Part shown: piece after piece, positions 8,971 through 16,600 of the stretch
Layout: each line of letters opens with the position of its first letter
How positions within the stretch are numbered: the stretch's first letter is position 1
NCBI GenBank assembly: GCA_002343775.1
Contig: DDSH01000004.1
Coordinates: 76,326 to 140,325 of the forward strand
DNA: 64,000 nucleotides
From: Anaerolineales bacterium UBA2395
Lineage (GTDB): Bacteria > Chloroflexota > Anaerolineae > Anaerolineales > Villigracilaceae
Direction: 5' to 3'
The notes under the pieces: model-generated
What the model saw: only the letters and a program-made list of their open reading frames with translations
Told to the model about the DNA's origin: nothing
Databases searched by the model: none
Program-made: the position numbers and the translations under genes

Positions 8971-9072
8971 GTGTCAGGTTCCAAGTGTCAAGTTTCAGGT
9001 TAAGTGCTGAGGCAAAAAATCACGTGTCGAGTGCCGATAACTTGGCACCTGACACGTGACACATGACACGTT
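8971..9072. repeat. palindromic intergenic repeat (GTGTCAGGTTCCAAG type)
   Basis: GTGTCAGGTTCCAAG (8971-8985) faces CTTGGCACCTGACAC (9041-9055) with one mismatch, and short words such as GACACGTGACACATGACACG extend the right arm to the stop of the SDR gene. The phrase AGTTTCAGGTTAA also occurs, in reverse orientation, in the repeat at 15187-15262. No coding potential. Confidence 0.65.
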
Positions 9073-9074
9073 AT

Positions 9075-9839
9075 TTACGTCCCGACGACAATACCGCCAT
9101 CCACGCGCAGGACTTCGCCTGTAATGAACGAGGCGTCATCCGAAGCGAGGAAGAGATAGGCATTGGCAATGTCACGTGGTTCGCCCAAACGTCCGAGCGG
9201 AGTGTGAGCCTTCATACCGTCCAAAACCTTTTCGGGCATGGCAGTGATCATCTCAGTGGCGGTGAAGCCAGGCGCCACAGCGTTGACACGGATGTTGAAC
9301 TTGCCGAGTTCACGTGCCCAAACCTTGGTCATGCCGATCACACCAAACTTGGTCGCCACGTAGTTGGTCTGACCAAAGTTTGCGTCCAAGCCAACAACAG
9401 AGGAGGCATTGAGAATTACGCCGCTTTTTTGCTTTGCCATCACTGGCGCAACGGCTTGAGTGCAGTTGAATACGCCTTTGAGATTAACTGAAATGACCAG
9501 GTCAAAGTCCGCTTCAGACATTTGCCCGACGAGTTGACCTTCCTTGAACTTGATCAACTGCCCATCACGCAGTACGCCCGCGTTGTTGACGATGACATCG
9601 ATGCGTCCATACTTTGCAACAACATCATCGATCCACTTCTGAACGTCTTCACGGCTGGTCACATTGACCTTGTAGAACGCCGCGCCTTCGCCAAGCAGTT
9701 TCAAGGTTTCCTGACCCGCAGTTTCGTTCAGGTCACAAATCACAACCTTCGCACCTTCTTCAGCGAAACGCAGGGCGGTGGCTTTACCAATTCCCGCCGC
9801 GCCGCCTGTAACGAGCACTACTTTATCTTTCATGCGCAT
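9075..9839 (-). CDS. short-chain dehydrogenase/reductase (3-oxoacyl-ACP/CoA reductase type)
   Basis: 254 residues from the ATG at 9839, which has a GAGGA site; the long upstream frame overlaps the next hydrolase and is not used. The dinucleotide motif TGGAAGIG is at 11-18, NNAGVL near 90-95, the catalytic Ser in NASSVVG, and Tyr and Lys in YVATK. The C-terminus RVDGGIVVG is typical of FabG-like enzymes. It reduces or oxidises a 3-oxo/3-hydroxy acyl group with NAD(P)H. Lying between a CoA ligase and a thiolase it may serve a beta-oxidation-like route or its reverse. Confidence 0.9.
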   Translation of the reverse strand: MRMKDKVVLVTGGAAGIGKATALRFAEEGAKVVICDLNETAGQETLKLLGEGAAFYKVNVTSREDVQKWIDDVVAKYGRIDVIVNNAGVLRDGQLIKFKEGQLVGQMSEADFDLVISVNLKGVFNCTQAVAPVMAKQKSGVILNASSVVGLDANFGQTNYVATKFGVIGMTKVWARELGKFNIRVNAVAPGFTATEMITAMPEKVLDGMKAHTPLGRLGEPRDIANAYLFLASDDASFITGEVLRVDGGIVVGT

Positions 9840-9867
9840 GGTGAGTTCCTCTTGATGTATGTATTTT

Positions 9868-10668
9868 TTATGACACTTGCTTTGCCAAAAATCCCAAAAT
9901 GGCGGAGTTGAATTCTTGCGGTCGTTCCCAGCAGGAGGCGTGACCCGCTCCCTGCAAAATGTGCATCTCTGCATGTGGAATGCCCGCTCTCAAAATTGCA
10001 GCGTAGGCTGGACCTTTCAGCAAATCCAGCGAACCGACGATGATGCAGGTAGGGCATTTGAGTTCACCCAAACGAGCGGTGAAGTTAACATCCAGAAAAC
10101 ATTCGCACAAGCGGACGACGGCTGGATAATCCAGCAGTTTGTAACGTCCCTTTGCGTCAGCCAGCAGAGACGGGTTGGCAGCGATGAAGGCGGGCGAGAA
10201 ATTCCACGGGACGGTGGCATTGAAAAAGGCGTTGGCATCTGCCGCTCGAGCAGAGTCAAGCCACCCGTCGACAATGATGCGTAATTCGGCGTTGACCTGA
10301 CTCACGGTGTCGGCAAGGATCAGGCTGAGAGTCCGCTGTGGATATTTCAATCCAAACGCCTGTGCCACTTCACCCCCGTAGGAAATGCCTGAAATATGGG
10401 CTTTGTCCACGTTCAGAGCGGTAAGCAATGCCGCAAGATCATCGGCATGCAATTCCATCGAATATGGACTTTCAGGATGTTCTGACTGTCCTTGTCCACG
10501 ACAGTCGTACTGAAGGATGCGGTAATGTTGCGCTAACGTCTTGGTCTGAAACACCCAGCTGCCAGCCGCGTTCATGATGATGCCGTTGTTGAGGACCAAC
10601 AAAGGGGCAGTTTCAGAACCATGAAGTTCGTAGTAGAGTTCGACGCCGTTAGCATGGATTTTAGGCAT
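9868..10668 (-). CDS. alpha/beta hydrolase
   Basis: 266 residues. The nucleophile motif is GISYGG, a less common elbow with Ser flanked by Ile and Tyr. The acid lies in VGSLDLLKG and the His in LQGAGHASCWERP near the C-terminus. The YDCRGQGQSEHPESPYS segment is typical of 3-oxoadipate enol-lactonase-like proteins. Its N-terminus MPKIHANGVELYYELHG is clearly related to the hydrolase at 6568-7371. It sits 28 bases upstream of the SDR gene and is probably cotranscribed with it. Confidence 0.85.
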   Translation of the reverse strand: MPKIHANGVELYYELHGSETAPLLVLNNGIIMNAAGSWVFQTKTLAQHYRILQYDCRGQGQSEHPESPYSMELHADDLAALLTALNVDKAHISGISYGGEVAQAFGLKYPQRTLSLILADTVSQVNAELRIIVDGWLDSARAADANAFFNATVPWNFSPAFIAANPSLLADAKGRYKLLDYPAVVRLCECFLDVNFTARLGELKCPTCIIVGSLDLLKGPAYAAILRAGIPHAEMHILQGAGHASCWERPQEFNSAILGFLAKQVS

Positions 10669-10719
10669 AGTCAGAACATCCCGTATGTGCTAGGTTAACG
10701 CACGGCTGTTACAAGCCGG

Positions 10720-11148
10720 TTACAAAGACGTGAATGCCAAATAGGTCTTTTTGGCTTCGCCTTCACCGAATTCGACAAAATCTACTTTCAGCGGTGTGCC
10801 CACTTTGATCTCGGCAGGTTTCGACACGTCCAGACCTGTAATGCGGGCGCTGATGAACGTGCCTTCCTCCAGTTCGACAATGCCCGAAACGTAGGGATTC
10901 TTCTTATCGAAGCCCTGCTCCACCATGAAGGTCGGTCCGCTGTAGATGATGGTAAAGCCTGCCAGTTTTCCCTTTCCGCTGGCTTCCACCCATTCCATTT
11001 CTTCGCCGTGACATATCGGACAGATCGCGCGTGGAGGGGCATACACGCCGCCACACTTTACGCATTTCACAGTCATCAATTTGCGCTCGGCAAGATATTG
11101 ATTGAACGCCGCCGCAGTGAACGGGCGGATTGTGGTTGTCTCTGCCAT
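10720..11148 (-). CDS. OB-fold protein with N-terminal zinc ribbon (DUF35 family), thiolase partner
   Basis: 142 residues from the ATG at 11148 (GGGAGAAG site). A rubredoxin-like zinc ribbon is formed by CVKCGG and CPICH, about 15 residues apart (roughly 28-46). An OB-fold follows, beginning with GKGKLAGFTIIYSGP and VSGIVELEEGTFISARI. Proteins of this family form complexes with thiolases and enoyl-CoA hydratases and are thought to present acyl-CoA. The next gene upstream on the same strand is a thiolase, which fits that pairing. Confidence 0.9.
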   Translation of the reverse strand: MAETTTIRPFTAAAFNQYLAERKLMTVKCVKCGGVYAPPRAICPICHGEEMEWVEASGKGKLAGFTIIYSGPTFMVEQGFDKKNPYVSGIVELEEGTFISARITGLDVSKPAEIKVGTPLKVDFVEFGEGEAKKTYLAFTSL

Positions 11149-11161
11149 AATTCTTCTCCCA

Positions 11162-11229
11162 CCACAAAGGGTCACGAAGGTACACAAAGGTTTTTGGTTT
11201 TCCTTTGTGACCCTTCGTTCCTTCGTGGT
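11162..11229. repeat. palindromic repeat of the CACAAAGGGTCACGAAGG family, copy 1
   Basis: Left arm CCACAAAGGGTCACGAAGG and right arm CCTTTGTGACCC followed by TTCCTTCGTGG can fold on each other imperfectly. It sits between the thiolase and the DUF35 gene. Related copies are at 24667-24687, 26459-26513 and 28350-28396. Confidence 0.75.
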
Positions 11230-11235
11230 AAAAAA

Positions 11236-12504
11236 CTAATTTCTTCTCTCAAACACATGGACGGCGCAAGTGGAACCGGTCGCGCCGACGTTGTGCGTCA
11301 GCGCCAGGTTGACATCGCCATCCACCTGCCGCGCATCAGCCTGACCTCGCATCTGCTTGAACACTTCGACGGCTTGTGCCACGCCGGAAGCGCCGACGGG
11401 ATGTCCCTTTGCCTTCAAGCCACCCGAGGTATTGATTGGTTTCGCACCGTTACGTGCCGTCATGCCATCTTCAGCGGCTTTGAAACCCTCACCCGGAGCA
11501 AAGAACCCGAGGTCTTCGCTGGCGATCACTTCTGCGATGGTGAAGCAGTCATGCACTTCCGCTATACGGATGTCTTTCGCGGTCACGCCTGCCATTTCGT
11601 AGGCAGTCGCCGCTGCAACTTTTGCCGCAGGGATGCTGGTCAGCGACGGGCGATCGTGCAAGGCTGACCCTGATGCCTGAGCCGAACCGACGATATGGAT
11701 CGGATGATCCGTAAATTGATGCGCGATCTCTTCTGCTACAAGTAAAACTGCCGCCGCACCGTCGGATACGGGAGAGCAATCGAACAGGCGAAGCGGATAT
11801 GCAATCGTCGGGTTGCCTGATTCGTCGTGGAGAAAATCCCAAATGTTCGCCCAGGTCGGGGCGGGCTTCCCTTTTTTGATCGCAGCCGCGACGCGCCCTT
11901 CCATCCACGTTTGGATGGTGACGCCGAACTGCGCATTCGGGTTGAGCGCGGCATTGTCATGGTTCTTGATCGCCACGTTCATGAGATGCTCGGACTTCAT
12001 GCCATACTGAGCCATATACGCGGATGCCATCGCAGCATAAAAGCCGGGGAAGGTGAAGCCCGCGGGAATTTCAAAAGCCACGTCAGCCGCTGTTGCAAGT
12101 GCTTCGGTGACTTCGGCGGTTTTGAGCGCAGTCATCTTCTCCGCACCGCCGACAAGGACAACATCCGCCATGCCAGAGGCGATTGCCATCACGCCCTGAC
12201 GCAGGGCAACACCGCCCGAGGCACAGGCACCTTCGACGCGAGTAGCGGAAATCGGCAGCAACCCAACCGCATCTGCGAGAATGGGCGCGAGATGTGCCTG
12301 ATGTTCAAACTGGTCACTGGAAAAATTGCCAACATACATGGCTTCAATTCTGGATGGATCAAACCCCTTATCCACCGACTTGGTCATTGCCTTATAAGAT
12401 TCAACGAAAAGATCGCGCGAGTTCTTCTCGGCAAACGCACCAAACTTCGACATACCCGCGCCAACCATGGCTACCCCGCGCGGGAGGGGTCTTGTTTTAG
12501 GCAT
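11236..12504 (-). CDS. thiolase (SCP2-type acetyl-CoA acetyltransferase-like)
   Basis: 422 residues. The acylated Cys lies in EGACASGGVALR, the second-half motif AEVHDCFTIAE carries the His-Asp-Cys/Phe pattern of SCP2-like thiolases, and GHPVGASGVAQ contains the conserved His near the C-terminus. It would cleave or form a 3-oxoacyl-CoA. The start ATG has an AAGGAGG site. Pairing with the DUF35 protein downstream is typical; the split of thiolase and DUF35 as separate genes is normal. Confidence 0.9.
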   Translation of the reverse strand: MPKTRPLPRGVAMVGAGMSKFGAFAEKNSRDLFVESYKAMTKSVDKGFDPSRIEAMYVGNFSSDQFEHQAHLAPILADAVGLLPISATRVEGACASGGVALRQGVMAIASGMADVVLVGGAEKMTALKTAEVTEALATAADVAFEIPAGFTFPGFYAAMASAYMAQYGMKSEHLMNVAIKNHDNAALNPNAQFGVTIQTWMEGRVAAAIKKGKPAPTWANIWDFLHDESGNPTIAYPLRLFDCSPVSDGAAAVLLVAEEIAHQFTDHPIHIVGSAQASGSALHDRPSLTSIPAAKVAAATAYEMAGVTAKDIRIAEVHDCFTIAEVIASEDLGFFAPGEGFKAAEDGMTARNGAKPINTSGGLKAKGHPVGASGVAQAVEVFKQMRGQADARQVDGDVNLALTHNVGATGSTCAVHVFERRN

Positions 12505-12585
12505 TACGCCTCCTTATTACGGTACGGGCACAGCGAGCTGAAGTACAAGAAAATCCTCAAGTGTCTCGCCGTGCCCGCACACAAT

Positions 12586-13647
12586 TTATTTCAACGCTTT
12601 CCCAAACGCCTTCATAAACTCTTCCGGCTTCTCCACGTAGGGGGTGTGACCTGTATCAGCAATGACGACTTCTTCAAACGAGCCGCCCTGAGCCGCGTAT
12701 TTTTCGAGCAGGCTGCGGGTTTGTCCAATCATCGGCTGGGGCGGGTAAACTTCTTCACCGGGCCAGCCGGGAACGTAGCCCAACTTGCCGAGAGTGCCAA
12801 AGTCAAAGAACGAATTGTCCGAAACGATCATGTCCGAGTCGCCGCGCACCCAGAGGATAAAAGGCTTGTTCGCCGCACCGACAAAATTCTTCACGCTGTC
12901 CCCCACATACTTGGGAGAAAGCGCGTTGATCGGACCAAACTTGCCAGGCGCCACATTGGGCCAATTACCAGAAGGAACAAAATCGCCAGGGTATTTCTGT
13001 TCGCCGATCTTCTCGGTCATGAGCGAGGAAAGCAGATCTTCTTCACGGGCAGGTTTGAAAGGCGGCTTCCAGTAGAAGCTGTTCATCACCACACGCGGAG
13101 AGGCTTGCGGGTTATCGGAAGATCGGTCACCTGCGGCGATCAACTTGGGGAACTCAGGGTTGACCACGCCGCCGCCCGAACCGGCAAAATCGTCATAACA
13201 AGGCGTGCCTTCCAAATCTTTCGAGCCGCCGAAGCCGTAGATCGAGCCAGGGTTGACAACGGTTCCGCTCAAGACACGTCCGCTCAACGAGCCGACCAAG
13301 CCGAACACAATCGTCCCGCCCATCGAGTGTCCGACAACGTGAGTCTTTTCGATCTTCAAAGCATCGAGCAAGGCGGCAATGTCATCGATCCAATCCCCCA
13401 TGCCGCGAGTGGCATCGATCAACTTGTCTTCGGTATCGCCATAGCCGCGCAAGTCGGGCGCAATACCGCGGAAACCCGCGGGCAACTTAAGCATGATCTC
13501 TTCCCAATACGAAGCGGAAGAAGCATTGCCATGCACAAACAAAACCGGCGTGCCGTTCTCAGGTCCGCTGAAGAGGACGTGCTGTTTCAAACGGGAGGTA
13601 TCCACCATTTTTGAAGTGATACCGGGTAAAGTTGGAACTGTGGGCAT
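12586..13647 (-). CDS. alpha/beta hydrolase
   Basis: 353 residues from the ATG at 13647, which has a strong AAAGGAG site; a longer frame upstream overlaps the neighbouring ligase and is rejected. GHSMGG holds the nucleophile (about residue 109), WVRGDSDMIVSD the acid and ADTGHTPYVEKPEEF the His. The stretch between strands five and six is about 80 residues longer than in the other two hydrolases here, giving a large lid. The substrate is unknown. It directly follows the second acyl-CoA ligase with a one-base gap, which suggests coupled translation. Confidence 0.85.
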   Translation of the reverse strand: MPTVPTLPGITSKMVDTSRLKQHVLFSGPENGTPVLFVHGNASSASYWEEIMLKLPAGFRGIAPDLRGYGDTEDKLIDATRGMGDWIDDIAALLDALKIEKTHVVGHSMGGTIVFGLVGSLSGRVLSGTVVNPGSIYGFGGSKDLEGTPCYDDFAGSGGGVVNPEFPKLIAAGDRSSDNPQASPRVVMNSFYWKPPFKPAREEDLLSSLMTEKIGEQKYPGDFVPSGNWPNVAPGKFGPINALSPKYVGDSVKNFVGAANKPFILWVRGDSDMIVSDNSFFDFGTLGKLGYVPGWPGEEVYPPQPMIGQTRSLLEKYAAQGGSFEEVVIADTGHTPYVEKPEEFMKAFGKALK

Positions 13648-13648
13648 A

Positions 13649-15181
13649 TTAATCTCCTTTGGTAAATTGGTCGCGCAGTTCGCGCTTGAGTATTTTCCCC
13701 GCAGCAGAAATGGGCAGGGCATCCATGAAACTTACAGACTTGGGAACTTTATATTTTGCCAATCGCTCTGTCATAAATTTCAATAATTCATCCTCCGTCA
13801 CGCTTTGATTGGGTTTCAACACAACACAAGCCTTGCCCACCTCACCCCACTTTTGGTCGGGCAAACCGATGACAGCACACATGTGTACAGACGGGTGCTG
13901 ATACAACGTCTTTTCAATTTCAGCGGGATACACATTTTCACCGCCGCTAATGAACATATCTTTTTTGCGGTCAACAATGTAGAAATAACCTTCTTCATCA
14001 AATCGGGCAACATCGCCCGTGTGAAAATATCCACGTTCATCGACAGCGGATTGGGTCGCTTCGGGATTATTGAAATAGCCGGAACTATACGATGGACCTT
14101 TGAGGATTAATTCCCCCGCCTCATTCGGACCGAGGAACTGATTCTGCTCATCGACGATTTTTGCGTCAACGAAGAAGTTCGGGCGTCCAATCGAGCCTGC
14201 CTTACGGATTGCATCTTCTGGAGCAAGCGCAAAAATGCCGGGACCGAACTCGGTCATGCCGAATCCTTGCTTGAAGCGGATGCCCTTCTCTTGGGTGTAC
14301 TTTTCCACCAGCGGCACAGGCAGCGGCGCGCCACCTGAGGTGCAAAACCGCAGCGCAGATAAATCAGCCGATTCCCAATTCGGTGCTGTAGTCAGCATCT
14401 GATACATGGTCGGCACAGCCGCAAAGATGGTGACCTTCTCCCTCTCCAGCAGAGTCAAAACCTGAGCCGGGTCAAAGGCGCGGATAAGGATCGTAGTCCC
14501 GCCGAAAATGACCTGTGGCAGGGTGTAGACGAAGAGTCCGCCCGTGTGGAACATCGGGAAGACGTTGAGATAAACATCGTTATGCGTCACATCGTGGATA
14601 ACGGTGTTGAGCGTGTTCCACGCGATCATGCGGTGTGAGACCTGCGCAGCTTTAGGCAGCCCCGTCGTGCCGCCGGTAAAGATCAAGGCGGCGGTATCCT
14701 CTGCTTCGAGGTCCTCGCAGGTCACGGCGGAGTCGGAGGCGGATTGAAGAGTAGATTCAAAGTAAAGAGATGAGGGAAGTCCGTCACCATCTAAGTGGAG
14801 GATTGGTAATTGGTAATTGGTAATTAGGTTGCTCACACCTTCTTTGAAGTCATCGGAGAAGATGAGGATTTTTGGGTTGGTGTAGTGGAAGACTTCAAGC
14901 AGTTCGCGCCAATGGGAACGCCAGTTAAGCGCTGTGTGGACGGCACCGATCTTGGAACAGGCAAAGAAAAGGTCAAGGTGTTCATAGCCGTCTTTCGCGA
15001 GAATCGCAACCCGGTCACCTTTGCCAATGCCCTTGGATTTCAGCCAGTTGGCAAGTTTGTTGGCGCGGCGATTTGCCTCACGAAAAGTCAACCGCCATTC
15101 AGGAGATTTGCCTGCGTCGATGAATGCGAGTCTGTCAGGGGAATAAAGTTCTCTTCGAGCAAGATAGTCACCGATGTACAT
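13649..15181 (-). CDS. AMP-forming acyl-CoA ligase
   Basis: 510 residues. The adenylate motif is LIFTGGTTGLPKAAQ, with Gly where Ser is usual and Ala in place of the last Gly; the rest of the enzyme is complete (QGFGMTEFG, GYFHTGDVARFDEEGYF, GGENVYPAEIE, AAGKILKREL). It activates an organic acid to its CoA ester. Near residue 118-128 the coding sequence runs through three copies of the word ATTACCA that elsewhere occurs as an intergenic-type repeat; the frame stays open and reads NLITNYQLPILHL. The start is an ATG 79 bases after the KAS III-like gene, with a repeat between. Confidence 0.9.
   Translation of the reverse strand: MYIGDYLARRELYSPDRLAFIDAGKSPEWRLTFREANRRANKLANWLKSKGIGKGDRVAILAKDGYEHLDLFFACSKIGAVHTALNWRSHWRELLEVFHYTNPKILIFSDDFKEGVSNLITNYQLPILHLDGDGLPSSLYFESTLQSASDSAVTCEDLEAEDTAALIFTGGTTGLPKAAQVSHRMIAWNTLNTVIHDVTHNDVYLNVFPMFHTGGLFVYTLPQVIFGGTTILIRAFDPAQVLTLLEREKVTIFAAVPTMYQMLTTAPNWESADLSALRFCTSGGAPLPVPLVEKYTQEKGIRFKQGFGMTEFGPGIFALAPEDAIRKAGSIGRPNFFVDAKIVDEQNQFLGPNEAGELILKGPSYSSGYFNNPEATQSAVDERGYFHTGDVARFDEEGYFYIVDRKKDMFISGGENVYPAEIEKTLYQHPSVHMCAVIGLPDQKWGEVGKACVVLKPNQSVTEDELLKFMTERLAKYKVPKSVSFMDALPISAAGKILKRELRDQFTKGD
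14793..14828. repeat. short tandem repeat inside a coding region (GGTAATT words)
   Basis: Four overlapping copies of GGTAATT (seven-base period) read in frame by the acyl-CoA ligase. The outer part AAGTGGAGGATTGGTAATTGG is nearly identical, in reverse complement, to 53593-53614 inside another gene. Confidence 0.7.
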
Positions 15182-15186
15182 TGAAC

Positions 15187-15262
15187 CTCACTGTTGAAAA
15201 GTTGAAGGTTACAGGTTGAAAGTTCTAAAACCTTCAACTTGTAACCTTTAACCTGAAACTTT
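15187..15262. repeat. palindromic intergenic repeat (TTGAAGGTTACAGGTT type)
   Basis: Left words AGTTGAAGGTTACAGGTTG face right words ACCTTCAACTTGTAACC and TTAACCTGAAACTTT. The gap lies between the KAS III-like gene and the acyl-CoA ligase. The right part shares AGTTTCAGGTTAA with the repeat near 8990. Confidence 0.7.
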
Positions 15263-16259
15263 ACTTTGCCGTCCACTTCCACACCGACGATGCCATCGTA
15301 ATCCCGCCGCCGCTGGCACAGAAGAGGATCACATCGCCAGGTTTGGGACCTCTGCCCTGGGCAATCGAGTCGTCGAGCGCCATCACCACGCAAGGAGAGC
15401 CGGTGTAACCCCACTTATCCATGACCCAGTGCGCTTTTTCAAGTGGTTGTTTGAGTAAATCCATCATAAATTCGATAGTGCGGAGATTGAGTTGGGTGAA
15501 GTAGTAATGATTCACATCGTCGAATTTTAGCCCGGCTTTGTCGAGCGCGCCTTGCATCAGTTTGGGCCAGTATTCGGTGTTAAAGGTCTTAGGGAATTTC
15601 TTGACGAACTCCACTTTGGGTCCACCAAATTGCGCCATATTTTCGGGCGTGCAGGGGCGGAACGTCCCGCCCGTGTAAATTCCCAGCGCGTCGTGGAAGG
15701 AACCAACTGCCAGCAGGTTCGAGCCGAGGAAACCTTGTTCCTCGCCCACACCCAAGATCACCGCGCCTGCGCCATCGGCAAATAGATTGGCGGTCTTCTT
15801 ATCAGTGATGTCAATAAAGCGGCTCATGCCATATCCGCCTGCCACGAGGACATATTTCATCTGCGGTTCGGTCATCAGGTATTTCGCACCCTGGTCGAGC
15901 GCGGTGACCCAGCCCGCACATGCGGAGTTGATGTCGTAGCAACCCGCCTTGTCCGCACCGAGTTTGTTCTGCACCACAATGGACGTGCTGGGAGAAAGAT
16001 AATCGGGCGTGTCGGTGGAGACAATGATGAGGTCGAGGTCTGCGGCGGCGATTCCGGCGCGTTCGAGCGCTTTCCTCGAGGCTTCCACGATCAGATCCGA
16101 GGTCACCTGGTCGGGAGCCATCCAACGGCGTTGTTTGATACCCACATTGGTTTCCAGCCATTCGCTGGTGGATTCCCCCATGAGGGCGTCCACTTCGGCG
16201 TTGGTGACGACTCGTTCAGGAACATAACTGCCCGTGCTGAGAATGTTTACGTTGCGCAT
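15261..16259 (-). CDS. 3-oxoacyl-ACP synthase III-like protein with altered active site
   Basis: 332 residues with the FabH/KAS III fold: SYVPERVVTN at the start, the nucleophile Cys114 in INSACAGW, GAGAVILG near 164 and DKWGYTGSP near 281. In true FabH the second and third residues of the catalytic triad are His (in HQAN) and Asn (in GNT). Here the matching positions read FTQLN (Thr255) and GYT (Tyr285), so decarboxylative condensation should not work in the usual way. Cys-only relatives act as acyltransferases or use other bases. It may condense or transfer acyl groups made by the neighbouring ligases. Not the housekeeping FabH in my view. Confidence 0.82.
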   Translation of the reverse strand: MRNVNILSTGSYVPERVVTNAEVDALMGESTSEWLETNVGIKQRRWMAPDQVTSDLIVEASRKALERAGIAAADLDLIIVSTDTPDYLSPSTSIVVQNKLGADKAGCYDINSACAGWVTALDQGAKYLMTEPQMKYVLVAGGYGMSRFIDITDKKTANLFADGAGAVILGVGEEQGFLGSNLLAVGSFHDALGIYTGGTFRPCTPENMAQFGGPKVEFVKKFPKTFNTEYWPKLMQGALDKAGLKFDDVNHYYFTQLNLRTIEFMMDLLKQPLEKAHWVMDKWGYTGSPCVVMALDDSIAQGRGPKPGDVILFCASGGGITMASSVWKWTAK

Positions 16260-16287
16260 GATACCTTCCGATATATGAGAATGGTTT

Positions 16288-16515
16288 TTAGAGTTTGGTT
16301 ATTGGGGTTTCAGGAAAAGATGGAGGCAGCATCTCTGCAATTTGAACAAATCGGTTCATGAACTCCGCGGCTTCGCGCCATTCGTGGAAGGAGACCTCTT
16401 CCGCAGTTTGGATATGACGGATGGTGCCATGATAGGATGCTGGATTGGCAGGGGTTTCATCCCGTACAAAACGTATGATGAAAGAGGAGATTTGCGGCAG
16501 GGTGTCGGCGCTCAT
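16288..16515 (-). CDS. small conserved-looking protein of unknown function
   Basis: 75 residues from the ATG at 16515; a TTG nine bases upstream is less likely. The sequence SSFIIRFVRDE, then YHGTIRHIQTAEEVSFHEW and AEFMNRFVQIAE reads like a compact alpha/beta domain, and has normal codon use for this region. It sits between the terminator of the large regulator and the KAS III-like gene, on the same strand. I do not recognise a family with certainty. No function can be given. Confidence 0.55.
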   Translation of the reverse strand: MSADTLPQISSFIIRFVRDETPANPASYHGTIRHIQTAEEVSFHEWREAAEFMNRFVQIAEMLPPSFPETPITKL

Positions 16516-16567
16516 CGCCCCCAACGATAGCAGAATTGGGTAACAGACGGGTTACAAAGGATGGAAC

Positions 16568-16593
16568 AAAAAGCCGCGAAGTTTTCTCGCGGC
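16568..16593 (-). terminator. rho-independent terminator of the large regulator gene
   Basis: On the minus strand GCCGCGA, a seven-base loop, TCGCGGC and five T. It lies just after the stop of the regulator at 16601 and separates it from the downstream acyl-CoA gene cluster. Confidence 0.8.
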
Positions 16594-16600
16594 ACACAGG

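Noticed and set aside
11827..13614. 595-residue open frame on the plus strand
   Set aside because: Runs antisense across the thiolase and the hydrolase, both of which have clear motifs and ribosome sites. It is a shadow of biased codon use.
14801..14828. Tandem GGTAATT copies as a CRISPR-like or VNTR array
   Set aside because: Only four seven-base units, inside a coding region, with no spacers and no cas genes nearby.
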